The notes under the pieces: model-generated | The model's database searches: none | The model's input: only the letters and a program-made list of their open reading frames with translations | What the model was told of the DNA's origin: nothing | From: Thermoplasmata archaeon | GTDB lineage: Archaea > Thermoplasmatota > Thermoplasmata > Lutacidiplasmatales > SKW197 | Assembly: GCA_026414225.1 (NCBI GenBank) | Contig: JAOAJK010000010.1 | Span: 1-49,767 of the forward strand | Length of the DNA: 49,767 bases | Direction of reading: 5' to 3' | Shown: positions 1-8,951 of the stretch, one piece after another | Layout: every line of letters starts with the position of its first letter | How positions within the stretch are numbered: position 1 is the stretch's first letter | Made by a program: the position numbers and the translations under genes

Positions 1-19
1 AGATGTGTATAAGAGACAG
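1..19 (+). other. Nextera/Tn5 mosaic-end sequencing adapter (artefact)
   Basis: The first 19 bases are AGATGTGTATAAGAGACAG, identical to the Tn5 transposase mosaic end used in Nextera libraries. They are not genomic. Read in frame with the following gene they give the peptide MCIRDR, a typical sign of uncut adapter at a contig end. Genomic sequence begins at about base 20. Confidence 0.97.
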
Positions 20-20
20 A

Positions 21-3000
21 GGAATGGCCCCTGATGCAAAGATAATAAATGTGCCGATTTTCAATGTCCTGTCCGATACCTACGATGCTTGGTACTTTGC
101 AGTCGAGGGGTACGATGGAGATGTAACCACAGCCGGTGATGGCGCCCAGATTTGCTCAAACAGCTTTGGTTACTCCAGCTCTTACGATGATGGCTGGAAT
201 TTCATAGACAGGTACCTGTACTACATTTCAGCGATGTATGCAGGAGGTAGGACTTCGTTTACCATTGCAAACGGTAACGGAGGACCTGGTTATGGCACAA
301 TCACCACGCCCACAAACCCGTATGTGGTGAATGTAGGTGCAGCGACCGAAATGGGTTATAGAATTCCCTACGGTTATGAGTGGGGAACTGGTGGTGCCAA
401 ATACGGGGATATAATTCCATTCTCTGGCAGGGGTCCAACGGCAATGGGGTATCATGGACCCGATGTTGTAGCGGTCGGCGCCTTCGGATGGGCAGCAGTA
501 CCGCTCTGGCAGATATTTGATGGGTCAGCAGCAGGTGACCTGTTCAGCGGTACTAGCCAGGCGTGTCCTGCAGCTGCAGGGGCGCTGGCCTTGATTTACG
601 ACGCCACCAAGCAGGCGACAGGAAGTTTCCCAAGTGCTACTGTTGCGAAGAGATTCCTTATGCTCGGTGCGGATGACATTCATTACGATGTGTATACCCA
701 GGGTGCAGGTTACATTAACTGCAAACGCTCAGTTGACATGGCAAGATATTGGAGTGGAATTTACTCTACTCTCGCCTTCTGGCAGCCAGGAACGAGTACA
801 GGGTTGCCTGGTGGAAGCAAGCCAATCATGTTTGCAAAGATGATGTTTCCAGGAACCTCCGACACTATATCCTTCAATGTCTTTAATTTTTATAACACCA
901 CAAAAACCGTTAATCTTACTGCAAAGGAGATTGTAAAAATTGGTGAAGCAACAAGGGACCTCACAACTACGGAATCTACTAGCAGATGGTATTTGAAACT
1001 GAGCGACCTTATCACAGACAGCACTCTCAGGAATAATACACAACTTCTTAGAGTGACTGCTTATTACGACTACTCCACATTTGACATGAAGAATGATTAT
1101 ACGGATGATGTGGTGTTCAGGATAGATATCCACGACTGGACCGACGCGAATGGCAACGGCATAATGGATAATGCGACTACCAATCAAGAGTTTAACAGAT
1201 ATACCGTGCAGGTAGATATAGGTAATGTCCAGGAAGCATGGATTCATGACCCTGTGGCGAGGAGCCACACCGATACCGTAATTGAGGTCAGACCCTACAA
1301 ATACAAATATAGCACCCACGGACCCGTCACAATCCACCTGCTTCTAGAGTGCTATGCACAGCAGGACTGGCCACTCATTACATTCTCTGCGAATGACTTC
1401 ACGCTGAATCCATACGGCCAGGCAGGGTACAGCAGATCAGTAACTGCAACGATGTCCGTGCCCTCTAACTACGGCGTAGGATGCTATGAGGGGGCGATAA
1501 TAATCAACGACGGCACAAACAGGTCAGTCATCCCAGTATCCCTCAATGTGGCTGGCAATTTCACAAACGACTCCTTTGTCTTTGGAAGCAATACACTGAA
1601 CGCTGTTTATGAAAACAGTGCTATTAGAGGGAAGAACGACTGGGGCTGGAGGGCAGAATCAGGTGACTGGCGCTTCTACTTTATCTGGGTAAGAACATCC
1701 CTGACAGACCTCGCAAACCATTACTTACTGCTTGACCTCAAGTGGCAGTACACTCCTACGGACATTAATGCCTACATCCAGGGACCCAAATCAGACATCT
1801 TTTCGTCCTACTACCCGAGTATCTTTGGTTCACACACTCTTGGCACGATTGGACGGAGCTCTAACTCTTACCTATCCGCTGGTAAGTACACATTTGATTC
1901 CTCCACAGATGGACCAAGGGACATTGTGTTTGCACCATTGCGACCCGGTTTGAACCAAATTATATTGCACAATCCGTTGATAAATGCAACAGTTTATCCA
2001 GAGAGCTTTACATGGGATCTGAGCAGGATCTACTACAAGTCCTGGACAACAGACCTTTATGCGTATGTGACAAGCAATGTGTACACGACAGGGAAGGTAG
2101 GTGAGGTTGCAATTAACTCTTCAAAGGACTGGGATGGCATGACATCTAAGGTAGACAGCATGACTTCTACTATCTACACCAACCAAATTGTATATCAGGA
2201 TAACCCTGATGACTGGAGAACCGCAAGCTGGGTGAAGCCAGTAAAAGTAATTGGCGCTAGCATGCTGAAGATCGCTATTACAAAAGTTGGAAATCCAAGT
2301 AATGACCTGGACCTCTTCCTCGCTTACGATGCAAATAACAACGGAGTATTTGATTCTGCTGATCCTTGGAAGGCATACTCTGCAACACCCGCTGCAATCG
2401 AAGCAATTACATACAAGAATCCCGCAGACGGCACCTACTTTGTCCTCGTGCATGGTTGGAGCGTCTCTGGTGGCCAAGATACATTTGACATCAGTATTGG
2501 CATCGGCTCCAAGATGCCGCTGTTCAGCTGCGTTGGATTGCCCACGGTCGTGAAGAATAATACGCTGTACACCTTTGACATTATGGCCAACATCCCGCCG
2601 CTCGGCGGTGCCTTCGGTGCGACGGTTGGTTTCGGTCCAGAGAACTCAGGCAAGACATTCTCAGTTGAGGTGCTTGCGGTGATTGAGGATGGAGCTGCAC
2701 CGACATTGCAGGTATCTTCTCCAGCAGACGGCACATATGTGACCACTGCGACACCTTTGATAAAGGCAAGGTACACTGACGACATAGTATTTTCTCCAAT
2801 GAATCCTAGCTCCGTAGTCATGAAGATTGATGGAATTACAGTGACTTCACAGGCGAAGATTGACCCAGATGCAGGTGAGATTTCCTTTACTCCACTGACG
2901 GCACTGCCAGAAGGTAAGCACACTGTGTATGTTTCCGCAAAGGATAGCTATGGTAACGGTGCAACGCTCACATGGTCATTCACAGTCGATACGGTCCCGC

Positions 3001-4328
3001 CAACGCTCGTGGTAACATCACCCACTGGCGGTGAGATCACAAACAACCCAGTGTTGAAAGTCAAAGGATACACAGATCCAGTTAACTCCGAGGTCACAAT
3101 AAATGGAAAAGTGGTACCGCTGGCTGCAGATGGCTCGTTTGACTATCCAGTATCTCTTTCCGAGGGTTCGAACACCATAACGGTGGAGGCAACCGATGTT
3201 GCGGGACACACGGTCGAAGTCCAGAAGAAGGTTACGCTCGACACCAAAGCACCAACACTCACAGTGAACTCACCCGCACCGGATGCAATTGTCAGCACGA
3301 GTGTGATCACCGTAACTGGCACTACGGAAAAGAATGCCGTGGTCACCGTAAATGGCAACTATGCAACAGTGGATTCTGCAGGTAACTTTGCAGCCGTCGT
3401 AACCCTCGCGGAGGGCACGAATGCAATTCAGGTAACTTCCAGAGATGCAGCGGGGAATATAGCGAAGACCACGGTCAATGTAGTTCTGGATACAATCGCA
3501 CCCGTAGTTACAGTCACCACACCAGTTGAGGGTGCGATATTTGCAACCGGAACTGCGGCGGTTGCAGGAACAGTGGTTGATGCAAACCTAGCAACACTGA
3601 AGGTCAATGGCAATGTGGTCACGGTCACAAACAATACATTCTCTACATCAGTAACTCTGACCGAAGGTGCAAATGCAATTACACTGGAAGCAACGGACCT
3701 TGCAGGAAATGCAAAGACAGTAGTTGTGAATGTTGTAATGGATACACAGGCACCCACGCTGTCCGTAAGTGCCGCAGCAACCGAGACAAAGGTACCTGTA
3801 GTGACAATCAACGGGACTGTTACCGATGCAGGTACTGGCGTGGCGAAAGTCACGGTGAATGGCAATCTGGTGACTGTCGGCACGGATGGTAAATTCACAG
3901 CCAATGTGGGATTGCTTGAGGGTGCAAACACGATTACCGTGGTTGCCTACGACCTTGCAGGCAATGCTAAGACCGCAACAATCTCCGTGAAATACAACTA
4001 TGTCCCAGAACTTAGCGATGTGAACAACAAGATTAACCAAACAAACCAGGACCTGAATAATGCGAAGGACCAGATGAACAACAAGATTGACGACACGAAG
4101 AACTCCCTCACAGACAGCATAAATTCCACAGGGCTGAATGCCATGCTCCTCGCGGTGCTGGGCATAATCCTTGCAATAGTGGCGATCGTGTTGCCATTTG
4201 TGATGAAACCGAAGCCACCAGCGACAGAGGCACCGAAGGAGTGGAGCGCACCCACAGAGACACCATCGGAACCAGCAGCGGAAAGCACCCCCGCAGAGCC
4301 CGGAACGCCTGAAGAACCCAAACCATAA
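21..4328 (+). CDS. Subtilisin-like (S8) surface protease, 5'-truncated
   Basis: Partial gene of about 1,435 codons; its true start lies beyond the contig end, and the apparent ATG at 3 is adapter. Seen: GMAPDAKI just after the adapter, which in S8 proteases follows the catalytic His region; ANGNGGPG with the oxyanion Asn (about residue 90, counting from the adapter ATG); and SGTSQACPAAAG with the nucleophile Ser at about 185. The catalytic Asp and His lie upstream and are missing. Further on come a beta-rich middle, a PPC-like domain at about 738-835 (NDLDLFLAYDANNNGVFD), five Ig-like repeats at about 897-1325 opening with (D)T.APT(L/V).V, an Asn/Gln/Asp-rich probable coiled coil (1325-1360), a membrane helix (about 1366-1389) and a Pro/Glu-rich tail. 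Known of the family: pyrolysin-type enzymes degrade extracellular protein. Inferred: a cell-surface protease held by its C-terminal helix. Confidence 0.92.
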   Translation, partial: GMAPDAKIINVPIFNVLSDTYDAWYFAVEGYDGDVTTAGDGAQICSNSFGYSSSYDDGWNFIDRYLYYISAMYAGGRTSFTIANGNGGPGYGTITTPTNPYVVNVGAATEMGYRIPYGYEWGTGGAKYGDIIPFSGRGPTAMGYHGPDVVAVGAFGWAAVPLWQIFDGSAAGDLFSGTSQACPAAAGALALIYDATKQATGSFPSATVAKRFLMLGADDIHYDVYTQGAGYINCKRSVDMARYWSGIYSTLAFWQPGTSTGLPGGSKPIMFAKMMFPGTSDTISFNVFNFYNTTKTVNLTAKEIVKIGEATRDLTTTESTSRWYLKLSDLITDSTLRNNTQLLRVTAYYDYSTFDMKNDYTDDVVFRIDIHDWTDANGNGIMDNATTNQEFNRYTVQVDIGNVQEAWIHDPVARSHTDTVIEVRPYKYKYSTHGPVTIHLLLECYAQQDWPLITFSANDFTLNPYGQAGYSRSVTATMSVPSNYGVGCYEGAIIINDGTNRSVIPVSLNVAGNFTNDSFVFGSNTLNAVYENSAIRGKNDWGWRAESGDWRFYFIWVRTSLTDLANHYLLLDLKWQYTPTDINAYIQGPKSDIFSSYYPSIFGSHTLGTIGRSSNSYLSAGKYTFDSSTDGPRDIVFAPLRPGLNQIILHNPLINATVYPESFTWDLSRIYYKSWTTDLYAYVTSNVYTTGKVGEVAINSSKDWDGMTSKVDSMTSTIYTNQIVYQDNPDDWRTASWVKPVKVIGASMLKIAITKVGNPSNDLDLFLAYDANNNGVFDSADPWKAYSATPAAIEAITYKNPADGTYFVLVHGWSVSGGQDTFDISIGIGSKMPLFSCVGLPTVVKNNTLYTFDIMANIPPLGGAFGATVGFGPENSGKTFSVEVLAVIEDGAAPTLQVSSPADGTYVTTATPLIKARYTDDIVFSPMNPSSVVMKIDGITVTSQAKIDPDAGEISFTPLTALPEGKHTVYVSAKDSYGNGATLTWSFTVDTVPPTLVVTSPTGGEITNNPVLKVKGYTDPVNSEVTINGKVVPLAADGSFDYPVSLSEGSNTITVEATDVAGHTVEVQKKVTLDTKAPTLTVNSPAPDAIVSTSVITVTGTTEKNAVVTVNGNYATVDSAGNFAAVVTLAEGTNAIQVTSRDAAGNIAKTTVNVVLDTIAPVVTVTTPVEGAIFATGTAAVAGTVVDANLATLKVNGNVVTVTNNTFSTSVTLTEGANAITLEATDLAGNAKTVVVNVVMDTQAPTLSVSAAATETKVPVVTINGTVTDAGTGVAKVTVNGNLVTVGTDGKFTANVGLLEGANTITVVAYDLAGNAKTATISVKYNYVPELSDVNNKINQTNQDLNNAKDQMNNKIDDTKNSLTDSINSTGLNAMLLAVLGIILAIVAIVLPFVMKPKPPATEAPKEWSAPTETPSEPAAESTPAEPGTPEEPKP

Positions 4329-4362
4329 ACCCTTTTTTTCCCAAATTTTTTATTTTTACAGA
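4329..4362 (+). terminator. T-rich terminator after the subtilase gene
   Basis: Directly after the stop are two T-runs, TTTTTTT and TTTTTTATTTTT, without a strong hairpin, as usual for archaeal intrinsic termination. The core CCCAAATTTTTTATTTTT recurs almost unchanged after the binding-protein gene at 30851-30868. Confidence 0.6.
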
Positions 4363-4365
4363 TAA

Positions 4366-4376
4366 CTTTTTTATTT
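4366..4376 (+). promoter_or_regulatory. TATA box of valS
   Basis: CTTTTTTATTT is centred about 26 bp before the valS ATG at 4397. No Shine-Dalgarno sequence separates them, so a leaderless transcript is likely. Confidence 0.45.
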
Positions 4377-4396
4377 CCTCCGTATTTGGTTTATTC

Positions 4397-6997
4397 ATGC
4401 TCCGAGAATACCGTGCTAGCGATATCGAGAAAAAGTGGCAGGACTGGTGGGAAGCAGAAAAAATCTACACATTTGAGTTCGAGTCAGATAAACCCTATTA
4501 TTCTATTGATAACCCCCCTAGATATGCATCGGGCGCCCTCCACATGGGTCATGCAACCCACTATACCCATATAGATTTTGTTGCTAGATACAAGCGATTG
4601 AGGGGCTACAATGTGTTCTTTCCACTATGTTTTGATGTCAATGGAACCCCGATAGAGGTGAATGTAGAGAAGAAGCGAGGGATAACTAAGAAAAGTGTCT
4701 CCAGGCAGGAATTTATACGGTTGTGCAGCGAATTTGCAGAAAGCAACATTGGTGAGATGACGAGACAATTCAAGATTTTGGGGGAGAGTATGGACCCCAC
4801 GATTTACTATCAAACCGATGCCCAGTACTATCGACGGCTCACTCAAATTTCTTTCGTTCGTCTTTTTAAGCAGAATCTGGTTTACAAGGGAACCGCCCCT
4901 GTTAACTGGTGCCCGAGATGTGAGACCGCTCTTGCGGATGCAGAGGTGGAATATAGAGAGCGTGAAACCCTCCTTAATTACATAAAATTCTACGACGATG
5001 CTGGAGAACCAGTAACCATAGCAACCACGCGCCCAGAACTTCTCTGCACATGCCAGCTTGTGGCGGTGCATCCCGAAGATGAGAATAATTATTCCCTTGC
5101 GGGTGGAAATCTGTACACGCCGATTTATAACAAAAAGGTCCGCGTGGTTGCCGATGAAAAGGTGGATCCGAATTTTGGTACAGGCGTTGTTATGATATGC
5201 ACCATCGGAGATAAGGACGACCTTGAGTGGGTGCACAAATATGGATTGCCAGTCGAAATGGCGATCGACAGGGAAGGCAGGATGACAGGACTTGCGGGTA
5301 AATACCAGGGTATGAAGATAGAGGAGGCAAGAAAGGCCGTGATTGAAGACCTGAAACAGCAGAATTTACTTGTGAAACAGTTGAAAATTTCCCAGAATGT
5401 GGGCACATGCTGGCGGTGCCACACGCCTATTGAGTTTTTATCGCTGCCCCAGTGGTACCTTAAAATTATCCCTTATAAGAAGATGGTACTGGAGGCAGCG
5501 AATAAAATTATCTGGCATCCTGAATTTATGAAAGTCAGGTTGATTGACTGGGTCAATTCCCTCAACAGGGACTGGGTGATATCAAGGCAGAGATATTTTG
5601 CAACGCCCATTCCCGTCTGGGAATGCGTCAGGTGCGGTTTTGCAGTGCCGGCCGAGGAACACCAGTGTTATGTAGATCCAACGGTTGACAATCCACCAGT
5701 CGAAAAGTGTCCTAAATGCGGTGGTGAACTGAAGGGTTCCGAAGAAGTTTTTGATACCTGGATGGATTCAAGTATATCCCCGCTCTACAACGCATTCTGG
5801 GAGAGGGACAACGAAAAGTTTAGGAAATATTATCCGATGTCCATAAGAACCCAGGCACACGATATAATAAGAACATGGGCGTACTACACAATTTTGAGAT
5901 GCATGCAGCTCACGAATGAAATTCCGTGGAAGGAAATTATGGTGGATGGACACATCCTGGCTCCCGATGGAACCCCAATGCACGCATCTGCAGGGAATGC
6001 GATCGATCCCCTCCCGCTGCTTGAGAAATACGGTGCGGATGCCTGGCGCTACTTCTGTGCGAAATGTGCAATTGGCGAGGACACCCCGTTCCAGGAAAAA
6101 GAGCTTGTCCATGGTTCGAGGTTCGTCAATAAGTATTATAATATCAATAGATTCATTGAAAATGCACTGAACAACTGGGATGGGGTAAGAGGAGAACTGA
6201 TGGTGGAAGACAGGTGGATTCTATCCAGGTATGCAAGATGTGTGGAGGAAGTTACTGTGCGGATGGAAAATTTTGAGTTCCCCCGTGCCCTCCATGCCCT
6301 TGAGGAATTTGTATGGCACCAGTTTGCAGACCATTATCTGGAAATGGTAAAACACAGAACTCAAATGGCAAACACAAGATATACGCTGTTTACCGTGGGC
6401 TCGGGTATTACAAAGATGCTGGCGATATTTGTGCCCCATGTAACCGAGGAGGTTTACCAAGGGATTTACAGAAAATTCGAAAATGCAAAAAGCGTGCACC
6501 TTTCTTCGTGGCCAGAGCCTCCTGCGGTTGATGAAGAGGCAGAGGTTGCCGGCGAGTTTGTAAAAGAAGTGATTGCAGCGGTCAGACGCTGGAAGGTAGA
6601 GAATCTTGGCGGACTCGGGAAGGAAATAAAGAGGATAGTAATCACAGGAAAAAACACCGTTCTAGCTGAAAAATCGATTGAGACCATTGCGAAGACATTG
6701 CGTGCTGGGACAGTTGAAGTAAAAACGGATGCAAAGGTGGACGAGCGGGTGAGCGAAATAGCCCTTAACATGGCCAAAGCAGGACCTTACTTCAAAGAAA
6801 AGATCGGGGCAGTTCAAAAAGCAGTTAAAAATTTGAAGGAAATTGGCGAATCCCAGAATTTAGAGCTTACCCTCGATAACGGCGAAAAAGTTCAGATTCC
6901 CCAGAATTTCATAACGGTCAAAAAAACCGTCTTATTCGAAGGCAGGGATGCGCACATACTGACCCTCCCCGACTGCGTTGTAATCATAGAGAGGTGA
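4397..6997 (+). CDS. valS: Valyl-tRNA synthetase
   Basis: Class Ia synthetase of 866 aa, normal for archaeal ValRS; it charges tRNA-Val in the cytoplasm. Seen: HMGH (residues 49-52, the HIGH motif) in DNPPRYASGALHMGHA; ARYKRLRGYNVFFP; the paired Cys signature NWCPRCETALADAEVEY; the CP1 editing-domain motif ATTRPELL; further CxxC zinc knuckles (CWRC, CVRC, CPKC); and GEDTPFQEKELVHGSRFVNK, characteristic of ValRS rather than IleRS or LeuRS. A helical anticodon-binding C-terminus follows. Oddity: the KMSKS loop reads PMHAS-AGN (residues 527-534), so both canonical lysines are absent. The start at 4397 is supported by a TATA box about 26 bp upstream. The RDD gene follows after 7 bp. Confidence 0.95.
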   Translation: MLREYRASDIEKKWQDWWEAEKIYTFEFESDKPYYSIDNPPRYASGALHMGHATHYTHIDFVARYKRLRGYNVFFPLCFDVNGTPIEVNVEKKRGITKKSVSRQEFIRLCSEFAESNIGEMTRQFKILGESMDPTIYYQTDAQYYRRLTQISFVRLFKQNLVYKGTAPVNWCPRCETALADAEVEYRERETLLNYIKFYDDAGEPVTIATTRPELLCTCQLVAVHPEDENNYSLAGGNLYTPIYNKKVRVVADEKVDPNFGTGVVMICTIGDKDDLEWVHKYGLPVEMAIDREGRMTGLAGKYQGMKIEEARKAVIEDLKQQNLLVKQLKISQNVGTCWRCHTPIEFLSLPQWYLKIIPYKKMVLEAANKIIWHPEFMKVRLIDWVNSLNRDWVISRQRYFATPIPVWECVRCGFAVPAEEHQCYVDPTVDNPPVEKCPKCGGELKGSEEVFDTWMDSSISPLYNAFWERDNEKFRKYYPMSIRTQAHDIIRTWAYYTILRCMQLTNEIPWKEIMVDGHILAPDGTPMHASAGNAIDPLPLLEKYGADAWRYFCAKCAIGEDTPFQEKELVHGSRFVNKYYNINRFIENALNNWDGVRGELMVEDRWILSRYARCVEEVTVRMENFEFPRALHALEEFVWHQFADHYLEMVKHRTQMANTRYTLFTVGSGITKMLAIFVPHVTEEVYQGIYRKFENAKSVHLSSWPEPPAVDEEAEVAGEFVKEVIAAVRRWKVENLGGLGKEIKRIVITGKNTVLAEKSIETIAKTLRAGTVEVKTDAKVDERVSEIALNMAKAGPYFKEKIGAVQKAVKNLKEIGESQNLELTLDNGEKVQIPQNFITVKKTVLFEGRDAHILTLPDCVVIIER

Positions 6998-7004
6998 ACG
7001 GCCT

Positions 7005-7463
7005 ATGCTGCCGATTGAGAAGGTGGTCCATGATGCGAACCTGCAGAAGCACTGGGTTTACAGGTTGGTGGCATTTATAATTGATGCGGTTATCATCGCG
7101 ATTCCATTTTTCATCTTCGGGCTCTTCATCGGTTTCTTTCTGAAATTTTTCAATTTTTTCTGGTGGGCAGGATATGGCGTTTGTCTGTGGCTTTACTCGG
7201 CGATCACGGAGCATGCTGGCGGAAGGACGCTGGGCAAAGCATTGCTTGGTCTCAAAACTGAGGGGAAGAAAGGAAATCCCGAGGTGGCCACAGCCCTCAT
7301 CAGAAATATAAGCAAAATCTTTGGACCATTTCTCTTTCTTGACTGGCTTGGAGGTATGATAACCGACGGGGACCCGAGGCAGCGTTACCTGGACCGCCTT
7401 CTTGAAGTCACGGTGAGAAGAACCGATGTGAGCGAACCTCAGGGTGCCAGCAAGGCCTCCTGA
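7005..7463 (+). CDS. RDD-family membrane protein
   Basis: 152 aa with an RDD domain. Seen: YRLVAFIIDAVIIAIPFFIF (conserved Arg and Asp in the first membrane helix), a second hydrophobic segment near residues 50-65, the TLGKALLGL motif typical of the family, and a third helix near 105-120. The N- and C-termini are charged. A Shine-Dalgarno-like GAGGTGA (6991-6997) overlaps the valS stop, so the gene is probably co-transcribed with valS. The last 25 bp overlap the convergent eIF6 gene. The function of RDD proteins is mostly unknown; some affect ion transport. Confidence 0.85.
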   Translation: MLPIEKVVHDANLQKHWVYRLVAFIIDAVIIAIPFFIFGLFIGFFLKFFNFFWWAGYGVCLWLYSAITEHAGGRTLGKALLGLKTEGKKGNPEVATALIRNISKIFGPFLFLDWLGGMITDGDPRQRYLDRLLEVTVRRTDVSEPQGASKAS

Positions 7464-8098
7464 ATTTTCATGATTTCAATCGAGGTGCTTCTGTTTCCTA
7501 TGAGCGCACCCTTCGAGTTGACAAGGACACAGGCACCGATGTACGGGGTTCCCAGATTTGCAGTCGCCTCGAAAATCTGGAGATTGAAAAAATCTTTCAG
7601 TTGTTTTTTTTCACTCTCCTTTATCTTCGGGTGAACTATGAGGGCTTTCCTCCCTACAACCCCGCACATGCCCACAGTTTTGATTCCTGCAATTGTGCCC
7701 CGCATCGTCTCTACACCCAGCACATCCTGAATTTGTTTTTCTGCCTTTTTTCCGATTTCCGGGTTTAACAGCGCCTTTCTCTCAGCAAGGAGAATATTGT
7801 TACCACACGCATTGAGCTTATCGTTTATCACGCACACATTTTTCAATTTTTTCAGAAACGTAATCTCGTCAGGTGTTGCAATAGAGGGCAGAATCACTCC
7901 CGTGCTGTTCATGGCACACATCGAACCCACTATCGCACTCTCCCCCACGGAACAGATTACTGCGCTAACCCCAAGATTCTCCTCAATCGTTTCCCGTGCG
8001 TCCGCATAGGTATCCGGTAAAATTCCAACATCCTCGGATACCCTTGAATAAACCCCGATGAACGGATTTCCTCCGAATGCAAGCATCTGGAACTTCAA
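7439..8098 (-). CDS. eif6: Translation initiation factor 6 (aIF6/eIF6)
   Basis: 219 aa, the normal length for the five-fold pseudosymmetric eIF6 propeller that binds the large ribosomal subunit and blocks premature subunit joining. Seen: NPFIGVYSRVSEDVGILPD at the N-terminus, followed by recurrent segments such as SAIVGSMCAMNSTGVILP and GTPYIGACVLVNSKGALIG. The best start is TTG at 8098: it overlaps the rpl31e stop (TTGA) and gives the expected N-terminal length before NPFIGVY. ATG at 8086 is the alternative. It is the last gene of the ribosomal operon; its 3' end overlaps the convergent RDD gene by 25 bp. Confidence 0.93.
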   Translation of the reverse strand: MKFQMLAFGGNPFIGVYSRVSEDVGILPDTYADARETIEENLGVSAVICSVGESAIVGSMCAMNSTGVILPSIATPDEITFLKKLKNVCVINDKLNACGNNILLAERKALLNPEIGKKAEKQIQDVLGVETMRGTIAGIKTVGMCGVVGRKALIVHPKIKESEKKQLKDFFNLQIFEATANLGTPYIGACVLVNSKGALIGNRSTSIEIMKIQEALLAP

Positions 8099-8436
8099 CT
8101 AGATTCCTCTTTTTTTGGTTCCTTCTTTTTTTCTTTTTTCTTTTCTGGCTCTTCCTCGGTCTCTAGGTCGACCTCCACAAGGCAGTCCTCGAATCTTATT
8201 GCTTTGACCTTGATTTTTGACGGGATGTGTTTTGCCCCCCTTGCCCAGACCGCCTCGTTCAGTTTTGGGTCCACCCATACTTTATCTAGGCCAACCTTCA
8301 TGTGCCTTGAGACATATTTTTTGATCGTGTTGATAACATGCCGGGCTCTCCCATAATCCGGGGGCATGTGTTTGCTTCCGCTCAAGGGCACGATATAAAT
8401 TCTTTCCAGATATTCACATTTTTCATCCTCTGCCAT
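8095..8436 (-). CDS. rpl31e: Large-subunit ribosomal protein L31e
   Basis: 113 aa. The core (residues 8-95) contains ERIYIVPLSGSK, RARHVINTIKKYVSRHMK and NEAVWARGAKHIPSKIKVK, all typical of L31e near the exit tunnel. The tail from about residue 93 is almost wholly Lys/Glu (EEPEKKKEKKKEPKKEESS), longer than in many archaeal homologues. It starts 9 bp after rpl39e and its stop overlaps the eIF6 start. Confidence 0.95.
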   Translation of the reverse strand: MAEDEKCEYLERIYIVPLSGSKHMPPDYGRARHVINTIKKYVSRHMKVGLDKVWVDPKLNEAVWARGAKHIPSKIKVKAIRFEDCLVEVDLETEEEPEKKKEKKKEPKKEESS

Positions 8437-8445
8437 GGTCGCACC

Positions 8446-8601
8446 TCACAGATGCAGATGTCCCCGTTTCCAGGTTCTCCTTTTAGGATGCCTCAAAAAT
8501 TTCCTGGCAGTTCTCTGCATCACCCATGCAGGGACCCTTCTGTTCTGCTTCGTTTTCGCAAGGAGCCGTAACTTTTTGGCAAGTGGTTTTGCGTGTGCCA
8601 T
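8446..8601 (-). CDS. rpl39e: Large-subunit ribosomal protein L39e
   Basis: A 51-codon gene found by translating the gap between the PDCD5 and L31e genes. The protein begins [20 protein letters not shown] and contains [16 protein letters not shown] and [15 protein letters not shown]. This matches the short, highly basic L39e family, which lines the exit tunnel, in length, in the N-R-R-V-P-x-W-V-M motif and in the Arg-rich C-terminus. It lies 5 bp after the PDCD5 gene and 9 bp before rpl31e. Confidence 0.95.
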   Translation of the reverse strand: MAHAKPLAKKLRLLAKTKQNRRVPAWVMQRTARKFLRHPKRRTWKRGHLHL

Positions 8602-8606
8602 TCTTA

Positions 8607-8939
8607 TCACTTCCTCACTATTTTTGTTTCCCTTCTTTCGGATTGCACTTTTGAGAGTAATTCTTTTAGAATTTCATCTGTCACCAGAGTTCTTAATCTC
8701 CCACTCTGGGCAAGCAGGATTAATTGATTCTCAACAATCTCTGCGAGTTCTGGCTTTGCAAGACGCACCCTTGCAAGCCGTTCTCTCGCTTCAGGAGTAA
8801 GAATCTGGCGGAGCACGGACTGTTTCAGTTCCTGAATCTGACGCTCCTTTTCTCTTCTCTCAGCTTCCTGCTGCGCAGCCATCTGGATTTGCATCATCTT
8901 TCTGCGGCGGAGTTCCTCCAGTTCCTCATCACCCTCCAT
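8607..8939 (-). CDS. PDCD5/TFAR19-family DNA-binding protein
   Basis: 110 aa, highly helical and charged. Seen: an N-terminal acidic/basic helix ([15 protein letters not shown], then a Gln/Glu/Arg-rich stretch), then [21 protein letters not shown] and [20 protein letters not shown], the PDCD5 three-helix core. Archaeal members are small DNA-binding proteins usually encoded beside rps19e and rpl39e, exactly as here. It sits 12 bp after rps19e. The exact role is unknown. Confidence 0.93.
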   Translation of the reverse strand: MEGDEELEELRRRKMMQIQMAAQQEAERREKERQIQELKQSVLRQILTPEARERLARVRLAKPELAEIVENQLILLAQSGRLRTLVTDEILKELLSKVQSERRETKIVRK

Positions 8940-8951
8940 CTTCCCCTCACC

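Noticed and set aside
3-20. ATG at base 3 as start of the subtilase gene
   Set aside because: It lies in the Tn5 adapter; the encoded MCIRDR is a known adapter translation.
729-1337. Long minus-strand ORF inside the subtilase gene
   Set aside because: It is antisense to a well-supported coding region, has no family motif and no promoter or ribosome site.
3428-3931. Minus-strand Thr/Val/Ala-rich ORFs opposite the Ig repeats (also 29296-30810)
   Set aside because: They are antisense copies of Thr/Val-rich repeat DNA, with low-complexity translation and no conserved domain.
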